From Paraburkholderia flagellata (GTDB taxonomy: Bacteria > Pseudomonadota > Gammaproteobacteria > Burkholderiales > Burkholderiaceae), in the NCBI RefSeq assembly GCF_021390645.1, contig NZ_JAJEJT010000004.1, forward strand, positions 1,178,001 through 1,242,000: DNA of 64,000 bases. Reading direction: 5' to 3'. Under the pieces are notes generated by a model that was not told the DNA's origin, did not search any database, and saw nothing but the letters and a program-made list of their open reading frames with translations. The translations under genes were made by a program, and so were the position numbers. Of the stretch, positions 37,551-46,299 are shown in pieces (positions within the stretch are counted from its first letter, which is position 1; each line of letters starts with the position of its first letter).

Positions 37551-38000
37551 TCAAACGACCTGATCGGCGTTGTCGGCCTTCGCGATGCCGTGTTCGCGCA
37601 GGGCTACGACCATGAACGCGTCCATCGACTTCACGTGCCACGCGAACCATTCGCGCAGTTCACCCACCAGTTGCCGCCCCGTGTCGAAGCGCCCCTCGTC
37701 GGCAACTTGCCTGCGCACTTCGGCGGCCACGCTCAGCACGTGCCGATGCTGGCTCGCATGGCAATGGCGCGGAGCGAAGTTCATTTCCTCCAGCCACGTT
37801 TCTTCCTGTGCGAAATGCTGCTTTGTGTGCGCTACCCACGCGTCGAACGCGCCGACCCATGTTTCGTCGCTCGCGTGCGCGAGCGTGTCGAGCAGCGTGA
37901 CGAACTCGGCATGCATCGTATCGGTCATGGGTTCGCCCAGTTGCAGATCGGGCGCAAGCGTTGGCGAAGGGCGCATCGCCCGTGAGGTCATGAAGGACAT
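37551..38000 (-). CDS. Bacteriohemerythrin-type O2-binding protein
   Basis: A 149-residue four-helix bundle with the diiron ligand pattern: H in DTMHAEF, H...E in KQHFAQEE, HxxxH in ASQHRHVL and H in FAWHVKSMD. Binds O2 or NO at a diiron site; acts as a store, sensor or scavenger in the cytoplasm. Probably in one operon with ubiM, an O2-dependent hydroxylase. An in-frame start seven codons later (37979) is also possible. Confidence 0.88.
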   Translation of the reverse strand: MSFMTSRAMRPSPTLAPDLQLGEPMTDTMHAEFVTLLDTLAHASDETWVGAFDAWVAHTKQHFAQEETWLEEMNFAPRHCHASQHRHVLSVAAEVRRQVADEGRFDTGRQLVGELREWFAWHVKSMDAFMVVALREHGIAKADNADQVV

Positions 38001-38266
38001 TGGCGGTAATCAGCAGCGATCTGAAATTCCCTTTCGGGCAATTTTTCAAGATACCGGGGCGCAGGGGCTTGCGCGCTGATTTTTAGCAAACGGCGAACGA
38101 TCGGTCAGTGAGGCCGATGGACGCGGCCAGCCCGCAGGCAGGCGAAGCGATCAGACGAAAGGAAACGTCGATTCCGGCGCAGCGCGCGTGGCGCGGGCCG
38201 CAAACATGGAAGGATGCGAGGAGATGTGCCGCAGACGAAAAAACACGAAGCCGCGCGGCGCGCGGC

Positions 38267-38476
38267 TCAAACCAGTTCGGCGAGATTGACGAGGGCGCGG
38301 TCGCCGTCGGATTGGGCTTCGTTTTCGGCGCGGAACGTCTTCTCGCTGTACGCGATGACCTTGAACCCGCCGCCTGCCGAACGCTCGATGGTGATACCCC
38401 AGTGCCAGCCGCCTTCCTGTTCGAATACGTGCAGCCTCGGACTCGATGGTTGGCTCGGCGATTGGAAAATATTCAT
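38267..38476 (-). CDS. Small hypothetical protein
   Basis: A 69-residue soluble protein with GWHWGITIERSAGGGFKVIAYSEKTFRAENEAQSDGDRA split by short turns; starts MNIFQSPSQPSSPRL. The beta-rich, acidic composition and clean single start suggest a real gene found in Burkholderia relatives. No motif. Divergent from the desulfhydrase gene. Confidence 0.55.
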   Translation of the reverse strand: MNIFQSPSQPSSPRLHVFEQEGGWHWGITIERSAGGGFKVIAYSEKTFRAENEAQSDGDRALVNLAELV

Positions 38477-38675
38477 GTGAAGCCTCCCGTAGTGGGAATA
38501 TCGTCTCGGACGATTACCTGGATAGGAATCAGTTTAAAAACCTCCTTGCTGCGACGCAATACGGAATAACGTGGACGTGAGAACCCTGAGGCGTTGCGCA
38601 TCATTCCAGAATTACCCTGGTTATTATTCGACGCTTGCAATCGCGAATGCCGCCATCCCAAACTACGAGACAGCA

Positions 38676-39719
38676 ATGACTACCGTAACGAATGCCGCGA
38701 CGCATTCTTCCTCCCCGTACCCGCTCGATCTTTCGCAGCATGCTCGCCGCGCGCTGCTGGAAGGACCCACGCCGATCCAGCCATTGCCGCGGCTAAGCCA
38801 CGAACTTGGGGGCGTGAATATCTATGTCAAGCGCGACGATCTGACCGGCCTCGGCGGCGGCGGCAACAAGCTGCGCAAACTCGAGTTTCTGCTGGGCGAA
38901 GCACTGGCGGCGGGCGCGGACACCATCGTCACCGTTGGCGCGCGCCAGTCGAACCATGCGCGCCTGACGGCGGCTGCGGCGGCGCAAGCGGGCCTGCAGT
39001 GCGAACTCGTGCTCACGCGGGCCGTGCCGCGCGACGACTTCGAGTATCTGGAGAACGGCAACATCCTGCTCGACGACCTGCTCGGCGCTCGCGTGCACGA
39101 TCTGCCCGGCACAGCCAATGCACTGGAGTTCGCGCAGGCGCGCGCCGACGCGTTGCGCGCCCAGGGCCGCAAGGTCTACGTCTGCCCGCTGGGCGGGTCG
39201 AGCCCGGTGGGGTGTCTGGGCTATGCGGCGTGCGCCGCCGAAATCATGACGCAGGCCCATGCACAGGGATTGAGCTTCGCGCGCATCGTCGTGCCCAACG
39301 GCAGCAGCGGCATGCATGCGGGGCTCGCCGCCGGGTTTGCGGCGCTGGGCATCGACCCGAGCCTCGTGCTTGCGTACACAGTTCTGGCGAAGGTAGAGCA
39401 GGCCCATGCCGCAACAGTCGAGAAAGCCAACAAGACGCTTGAACTGATCGATCCGGCGCGGCGCATCGAGGGTGCATCGATAGTGATCGACGAAGCACAG
39501 CTCGGCGACGGATACGGCATTCCGACCGACGCAATGCGAGAGGCCGTACGTCTCGCGGCTTCGAAAGAAGGCCTGCTGCTCGACCCCGTGTATAGCGGCA
39601 AGGCGTTCGCCGGTCTGGTGCAAGCCGTGCGTTCGGGACGCCTTGCACGCGGCGAGAACGTTCTCTTCATCATGACCGGCGGCTTGCCGGGTCTGTTCGC
39701 TTATCGCAGCGCGTTTTGA
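38676..39719 (+). CDS. dcyD: D-cysteine desulfhydrase
   Basis: A 347-residue PLP enzyme of fold type II (EC 4.4.1.15), degrading D-cysteine to pyruvate, H2S and ammonia. PLP lysine in GGGGNKLRKLEFLLGEAL, Ser/Asn-rich substrate loop GARQSNHARLTAA, and GGLPGLFAY near the end. ACC deaminase is a close relative; the LRKLE/GARQSNHAR pattern and size fit the desulfhydrase. The ATG at 38676 follows GAGA; upstream in-frame residues look untranslated. Single gene followed by an NTF2-like gene. Confidence 0.83.
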   Translation: MTTVTNAATHSSSPYPLDLSQHARRALLEGPTPIQPLPRLSHELGGVNIYVKRDDLTGLGGGGNKLRKLEFLLGEALAAGADTIVTVGARQSNHARLTAAAAAQAGLQCELVLTRAVPRDDFEYLENGNILLDDLLGARVHDLPGTANALEFAQARADALRAQGRKVYVCPLGGSSPVGCLGYAACAAEIMTQAHAQGLSFARIVVPNGSSGMHAGLAAGFAALGIDPSLVLAYTVLAKVEQAHAATVEKANKTLELIDPARRIEGASIVIDEAQLGDGYGIPTDAMREAVRLAASKEGLLLDPVYSGKAFAGLVQAVRSGRLARGENVLFIMTGGLPGLFAYRSAF

Positions 39720-39773
39720 AGTACAGCGCGTCGCATTCTGGAATGGTTGAATTGAACGACGAGGGAGCCCACG

Positions 39774-40160
39774 ATGACCGATGACGAACGCGCAATTCGC
39801 GAGCTGGTGCAGACATGGATGGAAGCCAGCCGCGCCGGCGACACGGCCAAAGTGCTGAGCCTGATGACCGACGACGTGGTGTTCACGGTGCCTGGCCAGG
39901 AGCCGTTCGGCAAGGCCGAGTTCGCTTCAGCTTCCCAAGCGCAGCAAGACATGCGCATTGAGGGCACGGCTGAGATCGTGGAACTTCAGGTGCTCGGGGA
40001 CTGGGCCTTTCTGCGCAATCGCATCGACATTTCCATCACGCCGCCGGGCGCGGCCCAGCCGATGCGGCGTGCCGGCTACACGCTCACGTTGGTGCGCAAG
40101 GATGCGAACGGGCGCTGGCTGCTCGCGCGCGACGCCAATCTCGTGGCTCCGAAGCCGTAA
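39774..40160 (+). CDS. NTF2-like/SgcJ-type small protein
   Basis: A 128-residue protein of the nuclear-transport-factor-2 fold (DUF4440/SgcJ/EcaC group): MTDDERAIRELVQTWMEASR, a cone-shaped pocket and a C-terminal RRAGYTLTLVRKDANGRWLLARDANL. Such proteins bind or isomerise small ligands, or act as calcium/calmodulin-kinase-association-like units. 54 bases downstream of the desulfhydrase on the same strand; link unknown. Confidence 0.75.
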   Translation: MTDDERAIRELVQTWMEASRAGDTAKVLSLMTDDVVFTVPGQEPFGKAEFASASQAQQDMRIEGTAEIVELQVLGDWAFLRNRIDISITPPGAAQPMRRAGYTLTLVRKDANGRWLLARDANLVAPKP

Positions 40161-40339
40161 ATCCGCTTGCGCGCGCCTGATTGCTTTCACCACTGAAAGA
40201 CAACAACCCCGCCCGACAAGGCTCGCCGCGTTGCGCCCCTTTTTCGAATCAGAAAACCTTATCGATTCCTTCAGTTTATTGAGTTTCCCTTAATTGTGCG
40301 CTTGCGGCAAAGTGACGCTCATACGCTTGGAGCCACTCC

Positions 40340-41194
40340 TTGAACCAACGCATCGATCCTTCCCTACTTGCTGCGCCCGACCTGTCGTACGCCACGTTGC
40401 ACTCGGGCATTGCCCTGCCGTTTCTCGAGCGCGGCGATGGCGAGCCGCTGCTGTTCGTTCACGGATCGCTCTGTGATTACCGCTACTGGATGCCGCAGCT
40501 GAACGGCCTTTCGGAGCATTTCCGCTGCATCGCGCCGAGCCTGAGCCACTACTGGCCCGCCGCCGACGCCTGCATCCAGGGCGATTTCGGCTGGGAAAGC
40601 CACGTCACCGAGCTGGCCGATTTCATCGCCGCGCTCGGCCTCGAATCGGTCCATCTCGTGGGTCACTCGCGCGGCGGCAGCGTGGCGTGGCATCTCGCGC
40701 GCCGCTATCCGCGTCTCGTGCGCACGCTGGTGCTGGCCGACCCGGGCGGCCCGCTCTCGCGCGTGGACAACGACGACGCCGCGCTGCCTCCCGCCACCAA
40801 CGCGCTGCGCACGCGCGCCGCCGACCTCATCCATGCCGGCGAAGTCGAAGCGGGGCTCGAGTTGTTCGTCGACTCCGTGAGCGTGCCGGGCGCCTGGAAG
40901 AAGGGTTCGGCTGCGTTTCGCCAGATGGCCATCGCCAACGCCACGACGCTGCCCAAGCAGTTGCAGGACCCGCTGCCGCCCTATGCGCCGCGCGCCGCTG
41001 GCGAGATCAAGTGCCGCACGCTGCTCATCGACGGCCAGCGCAGCCCGCTCATGTTCCGCAACAACGTCGAAGCGCTCGACGAGTGGATCGAGTTCGCGCG
41101 ACGCGTCACGATCAAGGGCGCCACGCACGGCATGAACGGCACGCACCCCGACCTCTTCAACACGCACGTGCACACCTTCATCACGCAGGGTTGA
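40340..41194 (+). CDS. Alpha/beta hydrolase
   Basis: A 284-residue alpha/beta-hydrolase. Oxyanion HG (FVHGSLCDY), nucleophile Ser in GHSRGGS, catalytic His near the end (GATHGMNG). The start is a TTG at 40340 with GGAG seven bases before, the only start with a ribosome site. Could be an esterase, epoxide hydrolase or haloperoxidase-like enzyme; the cap region gives no clear class. Convergent with the P450 gene. Confidence 0.85.
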   Translation: MNQRIDPSLLAAPDLSYATLHSGIALPFLERGDGEPLLFVHGSLCDYRYWMPQLNGLSEHFRCIAPSLSHYWPAADACIQGDFGWESHVTELADFIAALGLESVHLVGHSRGGSVAWHLARRYPRLVRTLVLADPGGPLSRVDNDDAALPPATNALRTRAADLIHAGEVEAGLELFVDSVSVPGAWKKGSAAFRQMAIANATTLPKQLQDPLPPYAPRAAGEIKCRTLLIDGQRSPLMFRNNVEALDEWIEFARRVTIKGATHGMNGTHPDLFNTHVHTFITQG

Positions 41195-41225
41195 GACGTC
41201 AGTCGCGGCCCGGTTGAGACGTCGT

Positions 41226-42680
41226 TTAGGTTCGCGGCAACTCAACCGCTGGCCGCAATTCCAGCCGCACCGGCATGCGGTTCGGCACCATCGCGAACGC
41301 CGTGATTTCCTCGATCGTCGAAGGATCGACGGCCAGCCTCACCTTGAAGCGATTCATCAGCGTGGAGAGCACGAGGCGCATTTCCATGGCGGCGAGATGC
41401 CGCCCCGGACACACACGCGGCCCCGCGCCAAACTGCACCCATGCGCGCGGATCGTGCACGCGGGCATCGGCATCGACACCCGAATGGCCGCGCAGCCATC
41501 GGTCGGGATCGAAGCGTTCGGGCTGTGAGTAGTGGCGCACGTCGAGCATCGGCGGCCGGGTGAGAAAGAACATCTTCGAACCGGCGGGTAACGCGACGCC
41601 GCCGACCTCCACGTTCTCGACAGGTTCGAACGCCATGATCGCGGCCACCGGGCGAAAGCGCAGCGTTTCGCTGCACACGGCTTCGAACAGGTCGAGGTCC
41701 TTCACGAAACCGTAGTCCGGACACACAACGCGAGTGCCCAGCACCGTGCGCGCTTCATTGGCGAGGCGCTGCTGCAGCGATTCATCGGCGCATAGATAGT
41801 AGAGCGACCACGCCAGCGCATTGGCCGTGGTGTCCTCGCCCGCCAGCAACAGCGTGAGCACGTTGGCGGCAATGATGTCGTCACTTACGCCGGAGCCTGG
41901 CTCATCTCGCAGCGCAAGCATCGCTTCGAGCAGATGGCGCGGCGTAGCGGACGGCTCGTCGCGCATGCGCTCGCGCGAGCGCGCCATCATGCCGTGTATC
42001 GTGCGATGCACTTCGGCCAGCGCCCGGTCCGTGCGGCGGTCGCGCGGCAAACGCACGTAGCGCCAGTACGGAAACGGCGCGTTCACGCGATGCATGAGCG
42101 TCGGGAAAATCTGCGCGAGATGCTCCTGAATCAGACCCCGCTCCTGTTCGAGCGTGCGCGGGTCCTCGCCGAACGCGAGCGCGCTCGTCACGTCCACCGT
42201 GTAGCGCTTGAGGTCGTCGGTCATTTCGACAACGTCGCCGCGCTCGGCCGCACGCCGCCAACGGTCGTGCAGACGCGCCGTGATGGCTTGCAGCGTGGGA
42301 TAGAAGGCGCGAATGTGCGGGACGGAAAGCGCCTGCATGACGAGCCGGCGCTGCGGCTCCCACGCTGCGCCCTCGGCCGAGAACACGCCGTTGCAGCCGA
42401 TCTCGGCAAGTACAGGTTCGAGCGACGCGTAACGCCGGTAGCGGTGCGGACGCTCGCGCATCACGCTCTGGCTCAGTTCCGCGTCGCTCCATACCGTCAC
42501 GGGCATGCCGCAGATCTGGAAGCGATACGGCGTGCCGAGTTCTTTCGCCCATTGTTCGAGCACGCGATGGAGCCTCGGCGCATTCAACTGATGCAGGTTG
42601 CCGATGAGCGGCAAGCCGCGCGGGCACGGCAGGTCGCGCACCTGGCGCAGGCGCTGGGCGGAGGATGCGGCGGCGTCCAT
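41226..42680 (-). CDS. Cytochrome P450
   Basis: A 484-residue soluble P450, longer than most bacterial ones and opening CPRGLPLIGNLHQL like class II/eukaryotic-type enzymes. I-helix O2 motif AGEDTTA, K-helix SETLR (ExxR), heme ligand loop FGAGPRVCPGRHL. Monooxygenation needs ferredoxin or reductase partners, none of which is adjacent. Substrate unknown; a yceH gene lies 21 bases upstream on the same strand. Confidence 0.95.
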   Translation of the reverse strand: MDAAASSAQRLRQVRDLPCPRGLPLIGNLHQLNAPRLHRVLEQWAKELGTPYRFQICGMPVTVWSDAELSQSVMRERPHRYRRYASLEPVLAEIGCNGVFSAEGAAWEPQRRLVMQALSVPHIRAFYPTLQAITARLHDRWRRAAERGDVVEMTDDLKRYTVDVTSALAFGEDPRTLEQERGLIQEHLAQIFPTLMHRVNAPFPYWRYVRLPRDRRTDRALAEVHRTIHGMMARSRERMRDEPSATPRHLLEAMLALRDEPGSGVSDDIIAANVLTLLLAGEDTTANALAWSLYYLCADESLQQRLANEARTVLGTRVVCPDYGFVKDLDLFEAVCSETLRFRPVAAIMAFEPVENVEVGGVALPAGSKMFFLTRPPMLDVRHYSQPERFDPDRWLRGHSGVDADARVHDPRAWVQFGAGPRVCPGRHLAAMEMRLVLSTLMNRFKVRLAVDPSTIEEITAFAMVPNRMPVRLELRPAVELPRT

Positions 42681-42701
42681 TTGGCGGCGCGCAGACGGCG
42701 C

Positions 42702-43412
42702 TCAGTCGAGCGACATCCCCAGTTCGGAGGCCATGCGCGCGACGAGCGTTTGCAGGCGCGCGACTTCGTCGGCGAGACGCTGCTGCTCGGCGCGCACCGC
42801 CTCGAAGTCCGCGAGCGAGACGCTCTCACCGGCTTCCTCGCGAGCACCGGGCGCGATGGCCCCCGCGGCGACAAAACTTGCCATGTTCACTTCGCCGCAC
42901 AGCAAATGCATCCAGCGGCTTTCGCGCTCACCCGGCGCGCGCGGCAGCTTCACTACGAGCGGCGGCTCGCGCTCGGCCAGCTCTTCCAGGAAGCCTTCGA
43001 CCGACGACACATCGGCGAATCCGTGCAGGCGCGACGAGTTCAGGCGCAATTCCGCCGCCGTCTGCGCGCCGCGCAGCAACAAGACGGTAAGGAGCGCCAC
43101 GGCCTGGCTCGGCACGCCGAGCACGCGGTTCAGGTTGTGCTCGAAGCGCGGCACGCGGCTGCTGCTGCCTTCGAACACGAGGCTCAGCAGCTTGAGGTCT
43201 TCGATGGCGGCCAGCACATCGGCTTCGCTCACGTTCATGACCGGCGTGCGCGCGGTCTTCTGGTTGCAGCCGAGCGTGAGCGCATTGAGCGAGAGCGGAT
43301 AAGTGTCGGGCACCGTGTGCTGCTTTTCGACCAGCACGCCGACGATACGCGCCTCGATCGGCGAGAGCGCGCGCAAGGCGCGCGGCGAGGAAGCATCGGC
43401 AGGAGAATTCAT
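42702..43412 (-). CDS. yceH: YceH family protein (DUF480)
   Basis: A 236-residue protein with the DUF480 start LSPIEARIVGVLVEKQHTVPDTYPLSLN, two winged-helix halves (one around 10-95, one around 105-180) and a C-terminal coiled coil (about 195-232). Family members are DNA-binding-like proteins of unknown role. Likely co-transcribed with the P450 gene. Confidence 0.9.
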   Translation of the reverse strand: MNSPADASSPRALRALSPIEARIVGVLVEKQHTVPDTYPLSLNALTLGCNQKTARTPVMNVSEADVLAAIEDLKLLSLVFEGSSSRVPRFEHNLNRVLGVPSQAVALLTVLLLRGAQTAAELRLNSSRLHGFADVSSVEGFLEELAEREPPLVVKLPRAPGERESRWMHLLCGEVNMASFVAAGAIAPGAREEAGESVSLADFEAVRAEQQRLADEVARLQTLVARMASELGMSLD

Positions 43413-43507
43413 GGGCAGATCAGTCCGCTGGAGTACAGGTTGGAATCAGGCGTTCGATCATACGCGCGCCGGGCTTCGCGCAGAAGCCAGGTGTCGCTCG
43501 CGTGGAA

Positions 43508-46294
43508 TCAGCCCGCGATCAGCTTCAAGCCCGCCGGCAATGCCTCGCCGAACACCCGACCCGTGTCCGCCGTATCGAGCGCGACGGCTTCGCGCACCAT
43601 CGTCACCCACGTAGGCGGCGCGTTCGCCGACTCCATGCGGCGCACCACCGTCTCGCGCAGCTCGGGCGGCAGGTCGCGCGAGCGGTCGCCCGTCATGCGC
43701 GCGATCTGTGCAGCGGCAAACATCGCCGGTTCGATTTTTTTCCAGTCGAGCGCCAGGATCGCATCGAGCCACTGCGCGGCGGTTTCCGGCGGCACCACGC
43801 CGTGCGCGCTTCCGTAGAACGGCTGGCGCGCGCCAATGCGGCCGACCGCCCACCACGTCTGATGATTCTCCGAGGGCTTGCGCAGCCGCTGCAACAGCCG
43901 CTCGCCGATCTCGATCTTGCGCTCGGCCGCAATCTGTTCGAGCGAGGCATAGAGCCGGATCATGTCAGGCGCGCCGAGCTTCGCGGGGTCGAAGGGCAGT
44001 TTGTGGCGCTTCGAGCCGGCCGCTTCTTCGAGGTACGTCATCGCCTCCAGCACCTCGTGCTGCTGCGCCTCGTTCAGACCGCCCGCCGCGCGCCGCCAGA
44101 GCGTCCACCACTCGGACCACACCTGGCCTTCGTTGACGAACTGGATGCCGTCGTCAAAGAGCGTCCAAAGCTGTTCGACGCGCCATTCGTCCAGTGGATA
44201 GCCGAAGCCCGGCCGCAAGCTGAAGCCGGCGAGGTTCAACCACAGGCGCTCGTGATCGGCGGAGCGCCGGCGCTTGCCCGCGCGCTCCCAGAGCGCGCCG
44301 AACAGCTCGCGCAGGAGCGGGCCGTCCCAGTTCTGGCGAGGCCCGAGCCGCTCTTCGAGATGCGCGCGCAGGCGTTTCACTTCCTTCGCATCGATCTTGG
44401 CGGAGCGCGCGCCGAACACGCGATCGATTGCTTCGATGGCTTCGTCGAGGCCTGCGTGACGTGACTCGCCGCCCGCGCCACCTTCGTGCTCGGCGCGGCG
44501 CAGCGCGAATTCGAGCAGCCAGCGTTGCGAGGCGTCGTCGGTGGCGATGCAGTGCATCTCCAGCGTGCCGACTTCGGTCAGCGCGGTCGTGAGTTTGACG
44601 GGGCGCTCGCGCGCCGTCTTCGCATCGCCGCCCGCCGGTACGACCGTCGCGAGCGGCGGCAGGCGCACGAAGTCGCCCGCGGCGAGGTCGGCCAACTCGC
44701 CGGGTTGCCACGCAGTGTCGGCCACCGTCGATGCAAGGTGGAACTGCACCGGCTGGCCGAGCTGCAACGCGAACGTGCGGTCGTCCAGATGCAACTCGTG
44801 GCCTTCCTCCGTGCCGCGCGGGAGAACGCACACGCCGCGCGGCGCGGCATCGGCGCCCGCGCCTTCGTGGAGCACGAGAAAGTAACTGCGCGGCGAGCCG
44901 CCGCCTATGCGCGGGGCGTGGCCCGCGCGCGCGAGCGCATAAGCGACAGCGCCGCGCGCGACGGCCACGTCGGGTTGATCGTTGTGCAGCACGTTGAGCG
45001 GCTCGCCGCGCCACGCGCCGAGCGTATCGGCCAGACGCTGCGCGAGCGAGCGAGCGCGAAACACGCCGCCGTTGAGCAGCAGCGCGTCGGGCATGGGCAG
45101 CGCGGTTTCTGCTTCAGCGGTAGCACCAGAAGAACCCAGCGCCTCGCGCGACTGCGCGGCAAAGCGCTGCAAAAACGCCGCGATATGACGCGTGATGGCC
45201 GGATCGGCGGCGTAGGGCAAGCCGAACTCGACGATCGCCGCGCGCGAGCGGCGCGGCAGGTCACTTGCTGCGCCCATCGGGAAGAAGCCGTCCACCACGA
45301 TTTGCGCGACTTCCTCGCGGCCAAGCTGCGTGGTGCGCGCGCCGCCCACGAGACGCGCGCCCGCGCCGAGCAGCGTTATCGGCACCGATTCGGGCGCGCT
45401 GGGCTCGAGCAGTTGCTCCTTCGCGACACGGCAGCGCTCCACGAGCTGCGAGAGGCTTGCCGCGCTCAAGCGCGTTTGCGCGTTCGCGAGCCGGCTCTCG
45501 GCCAGATGCGCAAGCGCGAGGTCCATGTTGTCGCCGCCCAGCATCAGATGATTGCCCACGCCGATGCGCGTGAGCTGCGGCTCGCCGTTCTCGAACTGCA
45601 CCTTGATGAGCGTGAGGTCGGTCGTGCCGCCGCCCACGTCGCACACCAGCACGAGGCGCGACGCGCCCAGCTCGGCGTCGAGCGTCGCGCGATGGTGATA
45701 CAGCCAGTCGTAGAACGCGGCTTGCGGCTCTTCGAGCAGGCGCAGCGCGGGCAGCTTTGCGAGCCGCGCCGCTTCGAGCGTGAGCGCACGCGCGCCGTCG
45801 TCGAACGAGGCGGGCACGGTCAGCACCACGTCCTGATCTTCGAGCGGCGCATGCGGGAAGCGATGATTCCACGCGGCGCGCACGTGTGCGAGATAGCTCG
45901 CGCTCGCGCTCACCGGCGAAACCTTGGCGACGTCGTCGGGGGCGCCCCACGGCAGGATCGGCGCGAGGCGGTCCACCGCCGCGTGCGAGAGCCAGCTCTT
46001 GGCGCTTGCCACGAGCCGCCCCGGAACCTGCGCGCCGAGCATGCGCGCGAGGCGGCCGATGACGGCGTCATCGCTTTGCGAAGGCGCGCTCCACGGCAAA
46101 CGCAAATCCCCCGCCGCAAGCTCGCCCGCCGCCGGGTGATACCGCGCGGAGGGCAGCATCTTCTCCGCGCCCACTTCGCCGAGGCCGGTGAGCTGCTCGA
46201 CATCGAACACGCGGACAGCGTCGCCGCCAGCCTCCACGTATGCAACGACGGTATTGCTCGTCCCCAGGTCGATGCCGACGACGTATTGCTTCAT
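43508..46294 (-). CDS. Hsp70-like ATPase with long C-terminal domain
   Basis: A 928-residue actin-fold ATPase. Nucleotide motifs: GIDLGTSNTVVAYVE at the N-terminus, VCDVGGGTTDLTLIKV near residue 215, and LLNGGVFRARSL near 395. The C-terminal part (about 620-928) is not a DnaK substrate domain but an alpha-helical DUF3731-like region. Length and architecture match the divergent Hsp70s found paired in proteobacteria. Third gene of the DUF2760-Hsp70-Hsp70 operon, five bases after the second. No DnaJ or GrpE nearby. Role unknown, presumably protein handling. Confidence 0.88.
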   Translation of the reverse strand: MKQYVVGIDLGTSNTVVAYVEAGGDAVRVFDVEQLTGLGEVGAEKMLPSARYHPAAGELAAGDLRLPWSAPSQSDDAVIGRLARMLGAQVPGRLVASAKSWLSHAAVDRLAPILPWGAPDDVAKVSPVSASASYLAHVRAAWNHRFPHAPLEDQDVVLTVPASFDDGARALTLEAARLAKLPALRLLEEPQAAFYDWLYHHRATLDAELGASRLVLVCDVGGGTTDLTLIKVQFENGEPQLTRIGVGNHLMLGGDNMDLALAHLAESRLANAQTRLSAASLSQLVERCRVAKEQLLEPSAPESVPITLLGAGARLVGGARTTQLGREEVAQIVVDGFFPMGAASDLPRRSRAAIVEFGLPYAADPAITRHIAAFLQRFAAQSREALGSSGATAEAETALPMPDALLLNGGVFRARSLAQRLADTLGAWRGEPLNVLHNDQPDVAVARGAVAYALARAGHAPRIGGGSPRSYFLVLHEGAGADAAPRGVCVLPRGTEEGHELHLDDRTFALQLGQPVQFHLASTVADTAWQPGELADLAAGDFVRLPPLATVVPAGGDAKTARERPVKLTTALTEVGTLEMHCIATDDASQRWLLEFALRRAEHEGGAGGESRHAGLDEAIEAIDRVFGARSAKIDAKEVKRLRAHLEERLGPRQNWDGPLLRELFGALWERAGKRRRSADHERLWLNLAGFSLRPGFGYPLDEWRVEQLWTLFDDGIQFVNEGQVWSEWWTLWRRAAGGLNEAQQHEVLEAMTYLEEAAGSKRHKLPFDPAKLGAPDMIRLYASLEQIAAERKIEIGERLLQRLRKPSENHQTWWAVGRIGARQPFYGSAHGVVPPETAAQWLDAILALDWKKIEPAMFAAAQIARMTGDRSRDLPPELRETVVRRMESANAPPTWVTMVREAVALDTADTGRVFGEALPAGLKLIAG

Positions 46295-46299
46295 CGGGC

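Noticed and set aside
35081..42680. A natural-product gene cluster (glycosyltransferase, P450, hydrolase)
   Set aside because: No core biosynthetic gene, and the genes point in different directions with housekeeping genes between them.
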